From Thermoplasmata archaeon (GTDB lineage Archaea; Thermoplasmatota; Thermoplasmata; Methanomassiliicoccales; Methanomethylophilaceae): a stretch of DNA of 64,000 nucleotides. A program made the position numbers and the translations under genes. Positions 9,755 through 20,289 of the stretch are shown here, one piece after another. How positions within the stretch are numbered: position 1 is the stretch's first letter; each line of letters opens with the position of its first letter. The notes under the pieces are model-generated. The model was not told where the DNA came from. It did not search any database and worked only from the letters and a program-made list of their open reading frames with translations. Location: contig SUTA01000011.1 of the NCBI GenBank assembly GCA_015063135.1, forward strand, positions 1-64,000, given 5' to 3'.

Positions 9755-12322
9755 TTGACTGCGAAGACCAAAAGCACAGAATCCAAGAAGATATTGCAGC
9801 GCATCGAAAGCGGAGAGATCGCCGATCAGCCGTGCTGGTCGTTCATCAAGGAGATGAACTCCGTCACCGAGGAGCGCCTCGACAGCGTGGCGCTGACGGA
9901 CGGCTACAGGCAGTACACCTACAGGCAGATGTTCCGCAATTGGGAGAGGTACGCGGAGGCGTTCTCCGGGCTCGGGCTCACCGGCGAGAACGGCTCGCGC
10001 GTGGGGCTCATCAGCGTGCCGCTGTCCGAGACGATCTTCGCGCTGTACGGTCTCAACATGACCGGTGCGAGCATATCCCTGATCTACCATCTCGACCTGT
10101 ACGACGAGAAGCAGATCTACAGCATGATCGAGAGGGAGAAGATCACGGACCTGATCATCTCCGAGGTCTTCGCATTCCCCAATGTGATCGACCGCCTCAT
10201 CAAGGACAAGGAGAAGCTGGGCATCAACAATATCGTACTGCTGCCCAGCCCGATGGGAGGGGAGTTCGCCATCCCCGCGTTCGACATGGTCAGGAAGATG
10301 AACAGGACGCTGTGCAGCGATCTCGAAGGCGTCATCCTGATGGACGACCTCCTGGAGAAGTACGAGGCTCACCCCATATCCGTCTCCAAGAAGGCCAGCC
10401 CGATCATCCTCCACACCACCGGGACAGTCAGCGGAATGCACAAGCCGGTGCCCCTGACCGACAAGGCCATAAACACCGTCGTGCTGAGCTTCCGCAAGGC
10501 CAGGGCGGAGCACGAGGACTTCAAGGTCATCCCGGAGCACGTCGTGACCACCGTCCCATTCTACCTGAGCTGGGCGTACTTCTTCATCGATTCGCTCCAC
10601 ACCGCACTGAGCTGGGGTGCGGAGATCGTATGCCTGCCCATGGCCTCCACGAACCCCCATTACTCGGAGGTCATCGAGCGCTACAAGGTCAATGTGCTCT
10701 TCACCGGATTGATCCTGTTCGACACATGGAACAAGACCAGGCCGAAGATGGACCTCTCCGAGCTGAAGCTGGTGATCATGGGCGGCACGTACATCTCCAC
10801 CGAATACAAGGAGGAGATGAACGCCTATCTGAGGTCGTGCAACTCCGATGCCCACTTCATCAACGGCTACGGGCTCTCCGAGCTCGGCGGGGCGTGCATC
10901 GTCTGCCCGTCGTCTAGGAAGGACGATGCCATCGGATACCTGCTGCCGGGATTCAAGGCGAAGATCTACGTCGAGGATGAGAAGCGCTACTACGACATCT
11001 CCGACGGCCCGCGCACGGGAGTCCTCCTGCTCAGCTCCCCGACCATGAGCAGCGGTAAGCTGGACAACACGGTGTTCTTCGAGCTCGAGGAGATCGACGG
11101 GGAGATGTACTTCAACTCCCACGACCTGGTGAAGGTGGCCAATGACGGATGCATGACCTGCATCGGAAGGTCCAACAACTACTTCGTCAACAACGCCGGT
11201 GTGCGCTTCGATGCAGGGCTGGTGGAGACCGCGATCACGAAGCAGCCCGGCGTGAGGTTCTGTGGCCTCGCCCCGGAGTTCCACAAGGTCCTGCACGACA
11301 ACATCCCCATCCTCTACGTCGAGATGAAGGACCACGGCGCGGACGAGCTCGCTACCGTGCGCAGCGCGTTGGTGAAGGCGTTCATCACGGACGAGCTCAT
11401 CTCCAATACAAACCTCCCCAGCCAGGTCGTTCTCGTGGAGCACATGCCCCTGAACGCCAACGGGAAGGTCGACGCCAAGATGCTCAAGTCGGGAACCGTC
11501 ACCGGGGTCCGCTACTCCATCAAGCCCGTCCACGTTGATGAGACGCTGGTGGACATCGTGCTGGTCCCGGCGGCCGAGGGGGAGTTCGCCACGGTTGGAG
11601 CAGGCGTGCCGAAGGAGCTCGAGGAGGACTCCTACAAGATCCTAGCCGAATTCTTCGCGGCCGTCCCGGAGATGAGGGACCAGGGGATGATGAGGGCGCT
11701 CAAGATCCCGGGCCTCAGGGAGCTCGTCATAAAGCTGACGGACTTCGATATCGACAACATACCGCAGAGCATCTGGAACGCGGCGCCGAAGTTCTTCCAG
11801 ATGGTTTACAAGAACTACCTGGAGCCGCTGATCAGGGACTTCACCCAGCTCGAGGACAGCATCCCCAAGTCCGGCCTGCTGAAGCTCCCCATGATGCCCC
11901 CCATGCCCTTCATGCCGATGCCCAACTTCGGCGACGGCAACGTGCCCGATCTCGGCGCCAGCGTGATGAGCTTCTTCAACCAGTTCTCCGAGCCGCCGAA
12001 GTTCCCCGGGCTTCCGAACCTCCCGCCGTTCCCCTTCTTCCCCATGGCGACGAACCAGGCTGCTTCCGAGGAGGAGGCCAAGGCCGAGCCCGCAGAGAAG
12101 AAGGCTCCCGCCAAGAGGAAGGCCCCTGCGAAGAAAGCCTCCGGGCCCAAAGATGAGGAGGCCAAGGCCGAGCCCGCCAAGCCTGCAGCGAAGAAGGCCC
12201 CGGCCAAGAAGAAGGCCCCTGCGAAGAAAGCCTCCGAGCCCAAAGATGAGGAGGCCAAGGCCGAGGAGCCCAAGGATGAGCCCGCAGCCGAGACAGCTGG
12301 AAGCGGCCCCGAGACGCTTTGA
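9755..12322 (+). CDS. AMP-forming acyl/aryl ligase with phasin-like Lys-rich tail (copy 2)
   Basis: This 855-residue protein is a close tandem paralogue of the one at 6941: same start region, same HTTGTVSGMHKPV, NGYGLSE and NANGKVDAKM motifs, and the same tail order. The Met/Pro segment (residues 712-765) is shorter. The basic tail is longer and contains a roughly 30-residue unit twice, built around KDEEAKAEPA and KKAPAKKKAPAKKAS. The start is TTG at 9755 with GAGGGGAG 5 nt upstream; a TATA-like GTTTAAACC near 9701 gives it its own promoter. It ends in TGA 12320-12322. Tandem copies may differ in acyl substrate. Confidence 0.85.
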   Translation: MTAKTKSTESKKILQRIESGEIADQPCWSFIKEMNSVTEERLDSVALTDGYRQYTYRQMFRNWERYAEAFSGLGLTGENGSRVGLISVPLSETIFALYGLNMTGASISLIYHLDLYDEKQIYSMIEREKITDLIISEVFAFPNVIDRLIKDKEKLGINNIVLLPSPMGGEFAIPAFDMVRKMNRTLCSDLEGVILMDDLLEKYEAHPISVSKKASPIILHTTGTVSGMHKPVPLTDKAINTVVLSFRKARAEHEDFKVIPEHVVTTVPFYLSWAYFFIDSLHTALSWGAEIVCLPMASTNPHYSEVIERYKVNVLFTGLILFDTWNKTRPKMDLSELKLVIMGGTYISTEYKEEMNAYLRSCNSDAHFINGYGLSELGGACIVCPSSRKDDAIGYLLPGFKAKIYVEDEKRYYDISDGPRTGVLLLSSPTMSSGKLDNTVFFELEEIDGEMYFNSHDLVKVANDGCMTCIGRSNNYFVNNAGVRFDAGLVETAITKQPGVRFCGLAPEFHKVLHDNIPILYVEMKDHGADELATVRSALVKAFITDELISNTNLPSQVVLVEHMPLNANGKVDAKMLKSGTVTGVRYSIKPVHVDETLVDIVLVPAAEGEFATVGAGVPKELEEDSYKILAEFFAAVPEMRDQGMMRALKIPGLRELVIKLTDFDIDNIPQSIWNAAPKFFQMVYKNYLEPLIRDFTQLEDSIPKSGLLKLPMMPPMPFMPMPNFGDGNVPDLGASVMSFFNQFSEPPKFPGLPNLPPFPFFPMATNQAASEEEAKAEPAEKKAPAKRKAPAKKASGPKDEEAKAEPAKPAAKKAPAKKKAPAKKASEPKDEEAKAEEPKDEPAAETAGSGPETL

Positions 12323-12361
12323 ATCCGGTCCCGCATCGAGCGGGGCCACTCTTAATCGAGA

Positions 12362-12387
12362 GAGCCCGGCGGTCCGTCCGCCGGCTC
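12362..12387 (+). terminator. Hairpin after ligase copy 2
   Basis: CCGGCGG (12366-12372) pairs with CCGCCGG (12378-12384), with flanking pairs and one bulged C. It lies 40 nt after the TGA. Confidence 0.5.
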
Positions 12388-12615
12388 CTCTCATACTGCT
12401 GTGCGTCATGCGACGGTCAGCGGGTTTTCTCAATCTGCAAAGCTCTGAAAACTATTGGAAAGCCCCCGATGAGGGACGAGAACCCTCCGTCCCGATGGCC
12501 TTCAACTCCTACAAAGATGTATGGATTCCGCCAACCTATATAACGAGGTGGGCAGATAGATATCCAATTCAGGTACCGGCCGGACATCCGGCTCTTGCCT
12601 GTTTCGAGTGATACC

Positions 12616-15210
12616 ATGGATAAAAAGACGATGATTATCGTCATCGTGGCCGCAGCGGCAGTCATCGCCGCGGGTTGCGCCTGCTTCTTCCTGCTGAAGG
12701 GCAACGGAGGGGGCGAACCCGCCGTGCCCGAGTACCAGGGCGTGTGGGCGGTAGAGGCGATCCACGAAGCGTACTATGACGGAGACGAGGCTGTGTACGA
12801 GGAGATCCCCGTGGGAACCGCTCCCGATATGACGATTACCAAGGAAGACGGTTTCTACAAGCTGGTCCGCGGGGACAGGACGTACTACGCGGTCCTGAAG
12901 ATGAGGGGCCTGATCTCGGTCAGCTCCGGGGACACCCACATCGCGGCCGGCTATGCTGACGGCGACAGGCTCTTCATGAGCCTCGTGAGCACGGAAACCC
13001 TCCACGCCCAGATAATCGATTTCAAGCGCGTCCTCCTGGACGGCGAGGCCAAAGTTTCCAAGGCGAGCAAGCCCTCTTGGGATCCCGGGGTCGGACAGAC
13101 CTACGAAGCATACCAGAAGACCCGCTACGTCGGCGAGGTTCCCATCGACATCGCCGATTCCTACGTCCTGACCGTCGACAAGTCAGAGAACAACTTGATC
13201 ATGTACCGCCAGACCACGACGTACTCCGAGCCCGGCAAGGAGCCGCGCGTCTTCGGGAGTGTAGCGGTCCCGTTCGGCAAGGAGAACTGGTTGGCCGTCA
13301 GCCAGCTCGATGGCAGCCTCCTCATCGACCACATCATGGTCCAGAAGGGCAACCTCTACCTCTTCTCCGCCGCCGATTACGATGGCGAGTTCTGCATCTG
13401 GGATGTCCGCTACGGCGACAAGTCGAAGAACATCGTCAGCTACTACGACATGGAGGGAGACATCAACTACGGCACCGAGAAGGTCCTGTACCTGGACGAG
13501 GACGGCAAGGCGACCTCCGACACCCGCAAGATCATGCTGTATGGCGACAGGTCGTTCGACGACCACCGGCTCGTCAACCTCTACGCCGACGAGAACGACG
13601 GCCCCGATACATATGGCATCGCCATCTACGAATACGACGGGGGCTACCTCAGCTTCGGCCAGAGCGCCATGAGCTACGGCCATGAGCAATACTATGTGCT
13701 GACCATCGCCAGCTACGACGGCGATACCATCGACATCAGCGGCATCGGGTTCAGGGACGGCGGCGCAATGCTGTTCTCCCAAGAGTACGCCCGCGACTCC
13801 CAGTACCCCTATGTCCAGGACATCGAAGTCGATTCGGATTACTACAAGTACTTCGCAATCTACAACGCAGACAACCTCATGGAGTGGTCCCCGATGGGCT
13901 GGGGCGCTGCGACCTACAAGCACACCAAGATAGTCAGCCACAACATCACATGGGACACCAGCGCCATGGTCATCGACCACGACAAGAACACCGTCCAGCT
14001 AACCGGCAACGATAAGGCGTACCTTTACGACGTCACCCTCAAGTTCGATAAGGTCGACGGCATCGATGCGAAGGTCTCCACGGATGCGCTGGAGATATCC
14101 CTCGAGGGCATCAAGGACGGCTTCACCATCGGCATCGACTTCAAGCCCGTGGACCGCCTGGTGGGCGACTGGGTGCTCCTGGAGACCCTGACGGCCACTT
14201 GGGCTGACGGGAAGCCCCTGGTCGGGACCTCCTACGACACCGGCACCCTCACCATCAGCAAGAACGATGAGTGGTACGCCATCAACAACGGCGAGGTCGA
14301 GGTCCTCGGAACAGGCGACGGCATCAAGATCGCCGCCGCCGGGCTGTTCGAGGACGCAAGGGCCGCCTATATCATCCCGAATATGCGCAGCGAGTTCATG
14401 AGGGCCGTGTACTTCGACGGTAGCGAGGCCGTCGTCAAGATCTACGCGCCCAAGGGCTACGTGGGCACATATTCGGGGCTGCAGTACGCCTGCACCCTCC
14501 CCGAGGAGGGTGACAAGCTCCCCGCCTTCAAGATCATGGAGTACAACCCCGGGCCCATCGACCATCTGGATTGCAAGAACAGGTTCACAATGGTGGAGAA
14601 GACGGAAGACGGCATCATCTTCTACACCGTGGACACCGAGGACGTGGGCAGGATCTACAGCACAGGCCTGTACATGAACGGCGATAACTTCCTCTCCCTC
14701 TGCCAGAACAACGATGGCACCTACATAGAGATGGCCACATTCGATGAGGACGTCCTGTACACAACGATGATGGCGCGCGGGGATTCCTGGGTCGTGGATT
14801 ACGGAGACATCGGGGATGCCAATTACCCGTACCACTTCTTCGAGGGAAAGACCTACGTGGGTGAGGAGTGCAGCGCTGTGTACAAGGATGGGAAGCTCAT
14901 CGAGAAGAACGAAGGGGTCGGCATCACCCTGAAGATCCTGTACCAGGACGATGAGTTCCTGACGGTCTCGACCATATCGAAGAATGACGAGCAACCCTCC
15001 ATCTGGGGCACGAAGATTGGGACGTTAAGCCGTCTGAATAGCTATTCCCTGATGAACGAGGCCAACCAGACCTACAAGGGCGTCTATTACAAGGGTACGT
15101 ACTTCGGGTCCTTCACCGATGACCTGGGCGAGTTGGAGATCATCGGGAATCTGGTGGGAGAAGACGGATCCACCGTCGTGATCAAGCAGCTGTACGCGCT
15201 CGAGCGCCGA
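12616..15210 (+). CDS. Anchored extracellular protein with repeated beta-rich modules
   Basis: An N-terminal hydrophobic helix (IIVIVAAAAVIAAGCACFF) should anchor the protein so that about 835 residues face outward. The ectodomain is rich in Tyr, Asp and Gly and contains at least three similar modules that begin with a W or Y and an aromatic strand pattern: YQGVWAVEAIHEAYYDG, VGDWVLLETLTATWADG and KTYVGEECSAVYKDG. This resembles lipocalin or beta-barrel repeats, but I do not recognise a named family. The start ATG 12616 is chosen over TTG 12595. It ends at CGA 15208-15210, followed two codons later by another CGA. Without that stop the frame would fuse to the next, unrelated secreted protein. 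Function unknown. Confidence 0.75.
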
Positions 15211-15223
15211 TTGCGAATACCCG

Positions 15224-15250
15224 GCGGCCCCGCCGATGAAGCGGGGCCGC
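15224..15250 (+). terminator. Hairpin after the anchored beta-rich protein
   Basis: GCGGCCCCGC, 7-nt loop CGATGAA, GCGGGGCCGC: a perfect 10-bp stem starting 14 nt after the CGA stop. It marks a transcript end in the middle of what would otherwise be one 1,417-codon reading frame. Confidence 0.75.
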
Positions 15251-15459
15251 AAACCCCTTACCATCGATTCTCCCGTCTTTTTTGCGTTTTGCGCGCTTAT
15301 ATGCCCAAAGATATACCTATATGTGGCAATACGGGACCGAAAATCGATGCTACGGCCCACCGCCCCCAGTATGGGAGGCAAAGGGGCAGCGGCTTGAGAA
15401 GGCGGCAGGGCATCTTCCGATCCCCCGCCCGAATCCGATCCAAACAGAGGTCAATCACA

Positions 15460-16848
15460 ATGAAAGGAACGCACGAGAAAACGATGGCGATGGCCGCGGT
15501 ACTGGTTACCGCACTGTTAGTCATCACATGCATCCCCTTCGCCAGCGATTCCTCCGACGCCTCCGATGACGGCGCCTCCTACGGGACCGTCAAGGAGTTC
15601 TCATGGAAGGACGTCGAGGAGATATCCAAGGCGCTGTTCGACAAGACCGTCGAGGAGCTGCTGATGGAGCTGTCGGAGAACGAGTACGGCTACGAGCTGT
15701 ACCTCGCAGAGCCGCACTTCGAGGCCGAGATGGCCGCCAAGAGGGATGTGAGCACGTCCGACGGCATATACTCCATCGACGACCACATCTCCGGATACAT
15801 CGAGTTCGGGACCATCGTATCCGTCCACGGGAACCTGCCGGAGGCGGGCGACTACCAGAAGAAGGACGGGGAGGACTCCAAGGACTTCCTGGACAGGGTC
15901 CTGAAGGACCATGCGGGAGAGACGCGCGACGTGTCCCTGCAGCTCCTGTTCTGCGTCTATGCGGACGTGGGCGTGAGGACGACCATCGACATCGCCACCG
16001 GCGATCTCATCGCCACCGATGTCCTCGGGAAGCTTTTCGTAGTGGATTACGAGGCCAGCGACATCGATTTCACCACCGAGGAGGACGAGCAGGGCGAGCT
16101 CACCGAGATATCCATCAGCTACGAGGAGAAGGAGACCACAAGCAACCTCTACGTCGCCGCCGATGTCGGCCTCAAGTACGAGGACATGAAGGTGCTGAAC
16201 GCCCAGGAGTCCTGGGGGCTCAGCCCGCTGATCACCCTGCACATCAACCACATCTACGTGTCCTCGGACATGGCCAACGGGATATGGAACATGGTCTCCA
16301 GCGCCATAGGGATGGAGGGCATGATAAAGGGCAAGCTCCCGGACCTCATCCTGAACATCATCGGTTCCGGCAGCAGGGTGCTGGACATCGTGGAGACCAT
16401 CAAGTCCCTGACCGGGACCAGCCTGAAGGACGTCGATTTCCTGGCCGACATCCAGGCGTCCAACGTAACGGACGATGATGGCAGGGAGTACGTCGACCTC
16501 AAGATACTCAACCCGTCGGGGGACATGGAGCTACATATTCCCAAGGCGGGCTACTCCGTCACGGTCGACAGCATCCTCGCCACAATCCCTTCGTACATCC
16601 TTAGCGATGATCTGAAGGCGGCCATAGGCATCGCCGCGGGCATCATCGGATGGGATACCTTCACCGCCGACGAGATGGACCCGGTGACCGAGGAGAAATT
16701 CGACGAGATACACGAGCACACGGTCACCATGATCAAGTATGATGAGGAGTACGAGCTCAACATCCCCATCGCGTACGTCATTCTCGCAGCGATCGGCCTT
16801 ATAGGGTGCGCCGCCGCCGTATTCATGTCCAGGAGGGGATCCGCATGA
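15460..16848 (+). CDS. Secreted protein with C-terminal membrane anchor, unknown function
   Basis: The 462-residue protein has a signal peptide (MAMAAVLVTALLVITCIPFA, then a likely cleavage before SDSSDASDD) and a C-terminal helix (YVILAAIGLIGCAAAVFM) followed by SRRGSA. The mature part is acidic with no motif I recognise. The ATG follows AGAGGT, and TATA-like elements lie near 15298-15325. The TGA at 16846-16848 overlaps the ATG of the MFS gene, so the two are translationally coupled. The anchor topology recurs in several proteins of this region. Confidence 0.7.
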   Translation: MKGTHEKTMAMAAVLVTALLVITCIPFASDSSDASDDGASYGTVKEFSWKDVEEISKALFDKTVEELLMELSENEYGYELYLAEPHFEAEMAAKRDVSTSDGIYSIDDHISGYIEFGTIVSVHGNLPEAGDYQKKDGEDSKDFLDRVLKDHAGETRDVSLQLLFCVYADVGVRTTIDIATGDLIATDVLGKLFVVDYEASDIDFTTEEDEQGELTEISISYEEKETTSNLYVAADVGLKYEDMKVLNAQESWGLSPLITLHINHIYVSSDMANGIWNMVSSAIGMEGMIKGKLPDLILNIIGSGSRVLDIVETIKSLTGTSLKDVDFLADIQASNVTDDDGREYVDLKILNPSGDMELHIPKAGYSVTVDSILATIPSYILSDDLKAAIGIAAGIIGWDTFTADEMDPVTEEKFDEIHEHTVTMIKYDEEYELNIPIAYVILAAIGLIGCAAAVFMSRRGSA

Positions 16849-18320
16849 ACTTCTCGGATCCCGACAAGCAGCGCGCGATAGCCATGTGGGGCCTCGCCCT
16901 GTGCCTTACCGCTGCTGCCGCTGGATGGATGTTCATGAGGTTCGGGATGGCATGGTCCGTCGCCGACCTCCCCGAGTCATCGAACATCGACTACATCGTC
17001 CCCGCCTACATCATCGCGGAGGTCACCATGATCCCGATGGGCGGCAAGCTCATCGACATCTACGGCACCAGGCGCATGCTGGCCATCGCGCCGGTGATCT
17101 TCATCGCAGCATCCATGGCCTGCATCCTGTCCGTGTCGGTGGAGATGCTGGTCGTCTTCAGGTTCGTGCAGGGCATCGGCGCGGGACTCACCCTCGCCAT
17201 CGCTTACACCGCCGTGGGCCGCTACTACCCCATCACCAAGAGGGGCAGGGTCAGCGAGCTCATGACAGCCGCATTCGCGGTCGGATCCCTGTTCGGGTCC
17301 GCCACCGGCTACTTCTTCACGGAGAACTTCAACTGGAGGTTCGGTTTCCTGGCCTTCGCACTCATGATGGCCGTGGGATTCGTCATCGCGTGGAGGTTCC
17401 TGCCGGAGGACGAGGGCTCCAAGAGGAAGACGGATGTCGCGAGCCTCGCGATCGCCACCATCGTCTTCGGTGTGGCCACCGCCTACACCCAGCTCGTCAA
17501 CGTCGACTTCGACCTGCTGAGCATCCCCTCTGCGGTCATCGCGGCCCTCATCATCGTCGGAGTGGTCGGGCTCATCATGCACTCCAAGCGCTCCGAGAAC
17601 CCGACGATCCCGGTCGGGATATCGGTGTTCGAGAAGAAGGTCCTGATCCTGATGTTCGTGTTCAGCCTGTGCGGCCTGGGTCTGATCCAGTACTTCTTCA
17701 AGCTGTACCTCACGTACTACGAGTTCGACATCTACACGGCGAGCATGATGTTCTGGCTCCTGATAGCCGGAGCGGCCGGACCGTCCATGATCGGCAGCCG
17801 CAAGGTCTTCAAGACAGGGGTCAGGCCGTGGGTGGTCATCGGATCCATCATCGTGACGGTGTCGCTGGTGATCACCCATTTCATCGCGAGCCAGGGCACC
17901 CTGTACTTCGGGATCTCCCTGTTCCTGTTCGGATTCGGCCTCGGATTCATCGTGAACCAGCTGATCTGCGCCCTGCAGGCCATATCGCCCAGGGAGGACA
18001 TGGGCCAGCACACAGGCAACCTGATGGCCGTCCGTATGGTGGGAATCCTGGTCGGTAACGCGATCGTCGGAGCCTACATCAGGGACGTCGTCCAGAGCAA
18101 CTACGTCTCGGTGCCCATAGACCTGTCCTCCGTCCAGAACCTGCTCAAGGAGATCGGGGGCAAGTTCGCTAACGACATTTCTGAAGCTGCCAGCTCGCTG
18201 AACGACGGCTTTATGGTCTCCATTCTCTTTATGTCCATCATAACGGCGCTCCTAGCCGTCCTGTCCTACACGCTGAAGGCGGACGACAAGGAGGCGGTCG
18301 AGGGCAGCGAAGAGGAGCGA
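16845..18320 (+). CDS. MFS transporter
   Basis: This roughly 491-residue membrane protein has about 14 hydrophobic segments. It carries the MFS signature between helices 2 and 3, GGKLIDIYGTRRMLAIAPV, and a second GRYYPITKRGRVSELMTA. This layout is typical of the DHA2-type drug/proton antiporters. The start codon overlaps the stop of the upstream secreted protein (ATGA). The protein ends EAVEGSEEE at CGA 18318-18320. In the standard code it would run on through a GC-rich hairpin to 18404 with unrelated residues. Substrate unknown. Confidence 0.85.
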
Positions 18321-18329
18321 ACAACCTTC

Positions 18330-18349
18330 CGCGGGGACGGGGCCCCGCG
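18330..18349 (+). terminator. Hairpin after the MFS gene
   Basis: CGCGGGG (18330-18336) pairs with CCCCGCG (18343-18349) with a 6-nt loop, 9 nt after the CGA stop. Confidence 0.5.
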
Positions 18350-18400
18350 ACTCGGGCCCCATCCCCAAACCCCTTCCGCTGCCGGAAAGGAGGAAGAGGG

Positions 18401-20233
18401 ATGAACAAGAACGCAATGATGGCCGTGGCCGCCGTGGCAATCGTCGCCATAGCGGCGGCATTCGTTTTGACGTCCGGTGATAAGGGAGAGTCCTATGATA
18501 CCGAGACGGTCACCGTCAACGCATACAACATGTCATACATCGTAACCGACCAGAACGACCCGCGCTACCTGGAGCCGGTCAAGGACGTCTCCGAATACCT
18601 GATGGGGGAGTACACGTTCCTGGTCAAGAAGGGCCAGGGAGAGGTCCTCTACACCACTTTGGACGATTTCGCAAGGCTCTTCGATGACGACCTGAACGCC
18701 GGGTACTGCAGCACCGTCGACAGGGACGGCAAGAAGTTCACCTGGACGTTCACGAACGACAAGGGCGGGGAGGCGTACAGGTACGTCTTCGACGCCGGCA
18801 AGATGACCATGTCGGAGACCGGCGACGGCGATGTGCTGGTCACCGACGACTACCGCTCGTCGGTCATAGACCAGCTGAAGCTGGATGTGGTGACGGTCGT
18901 CGACACCGGCCTCCCGAACACGTACTCCTTCGCAGGGTGCGGCCTCGATCCCATAGTGGAGGGAGGGAAGACGTACTTCCCCCTCGGCTTCCTGGATTCG
19001 AGCACCCAGCTGGAGCTGTCCAGGAGCTTCATCTACTCCGAGGAGGACTGCATGCTGTTCAAGTACAGCGACAGCACGCAGATGGACGCGCCGTTCATCC
19101 GCGGTTCCGATGACGAGGCGACCATCAACAAGATCGTCACCGCATCCTACGCCCGCTACAGCGACCCGGACGGAACCATCTATCCCCCCGTCTACATGCT
19201 GGAGTTCACCAGGGACCTGTTCTACTTCCTGATGGACAACTTCTACGACCTCAATGAGGTCACCGGCTACAGGTGCATGAGCGACTTCTTCAAGAACAAC
19301 GCCTACAGCGACGGGCTGGTATCCCAGGACCCCGCCGTGCGCGGGGAGGCCTACACCGTGCTGATCGGCCTCCTGAACGACCTGCATTCCGGCTACGGCG
19401 GCTCGGTGGTCTTCGGGGAGAAGCCGGCGTACAATCCCGGCAACGAGGTCCAGAACCTGCTCAATGACCGCTCCACCCTGTACCTCCAGCTGATGCAGCA
19501 GAGGGCCGCTGCGGTGAAGGCCTACGGGGCGGATTCCCCGACCGACGTCAGGTACAGCTCCGACGGGACGACCGCCTACTTCTCATTCGACGAGTTCTCC
19601 GCGGTGACCCACTACGATGACCAGCCCCTGACCCCCGAGCAGAGGATGAAGGACACCTACTACCTCTTCGTCGACAAGCTCAACGAGATCAAGGCCCACG
19701 GTGGCGTGGAGAGGGTCGTCATAGATGACTCCTGCAACGGCGGCGGGATAGTGGTCACGATGGGCAAGCTCCTGGCGCTGATGTCCAAGGATAACCGCGC
19801 AGTCTCCTACGAGAGGAACGGGATAACCGGCAGCATCCGCGAGTACATCTACAGGGTGGATTCCAACGGCGACGGATTGTATGACGAGAGGGATTGCTTC
19901 GGCAACGATTTCAGGTTCTACATCCACACCAGCCTGTACTCGTACTCCAGCGGCAACGCATTCCCCTTCCTGGCCAAGGCGTACGGCATAGCCGAGACCA
20001 TCGGCACGAAGTCCGGCGGCGGGGAGTGCACCGCGGTGTTCAACATCCTCCCGTTCGGGCACCAGATCAACCATTCGTCCTTCAAGCACCTCGGGTACTA
20101 CGACGAGGCCACGCAGACCTATCACGGGGACGAGCACGGGCAGTCGGCCGACATCTTCCTCGGTGTGTACCAGTTCGATGTCGACAAGGTCTCCATCGTC
20201 CTGAAGGACCACGAGGCTCAGGAATCCAGCCGA
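18401..20233 (+). CDS. Membrane-anchored S41-like (tail-specific) protease
   Basis: After an N-terminal helix (MMAVAAVAIVAIAAAFVL) the 610-residue protein is extracellular. The C-terminal third resembles S41 / C-terminal processing peptidases: TAYFSFDEFSAVTHYDD, VERVVIDDSCNGGG (the family D.R.N.GG strand), then SLYSYSSGNAFPFLAKAYG holding the likely nucleophile Ser, and IGTKSGGGECT. No PDZ domain is evident. It likely cleaves peptides at the cell surface. A strong ribosome site (AAAGGAGG) precedes ATG 18401. It ends at CGA 20231-20233, before a hairpin shared with the convergent EamA gene. The conventional frame to 20503 would run antisense through EamA. Confidence 0.7.
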
Positions 20234-20246
20234 TCCAAACCACCAT

Positions 20247-20278
20247 CCCGGCCCGAGGCCCAAGGGCCGACGGCCGGG
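20247..20278. terminator. Nested hairpin between convergent genes
   Basis: Outer stem CCCGGCC (20247-20253) / GGCCGGG (20272-20278) and inner stem GGCCC / GGGCC with loop AA. It lies between the CGA ends of the S41-like gene and the EamA gene and is usable in both directions. Confidence 0.6.
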
Positions 20279-20289
20279 GCTAAACCGTT

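Noticed and set aside
12595-16848. One 1,417-codon open frame
   Set aside because: It joins two secreted proteins, each with its own signal or anchor and promoter, across a perfect 10-bp hairpin. The frame is open only because the first gene ends in CGA.
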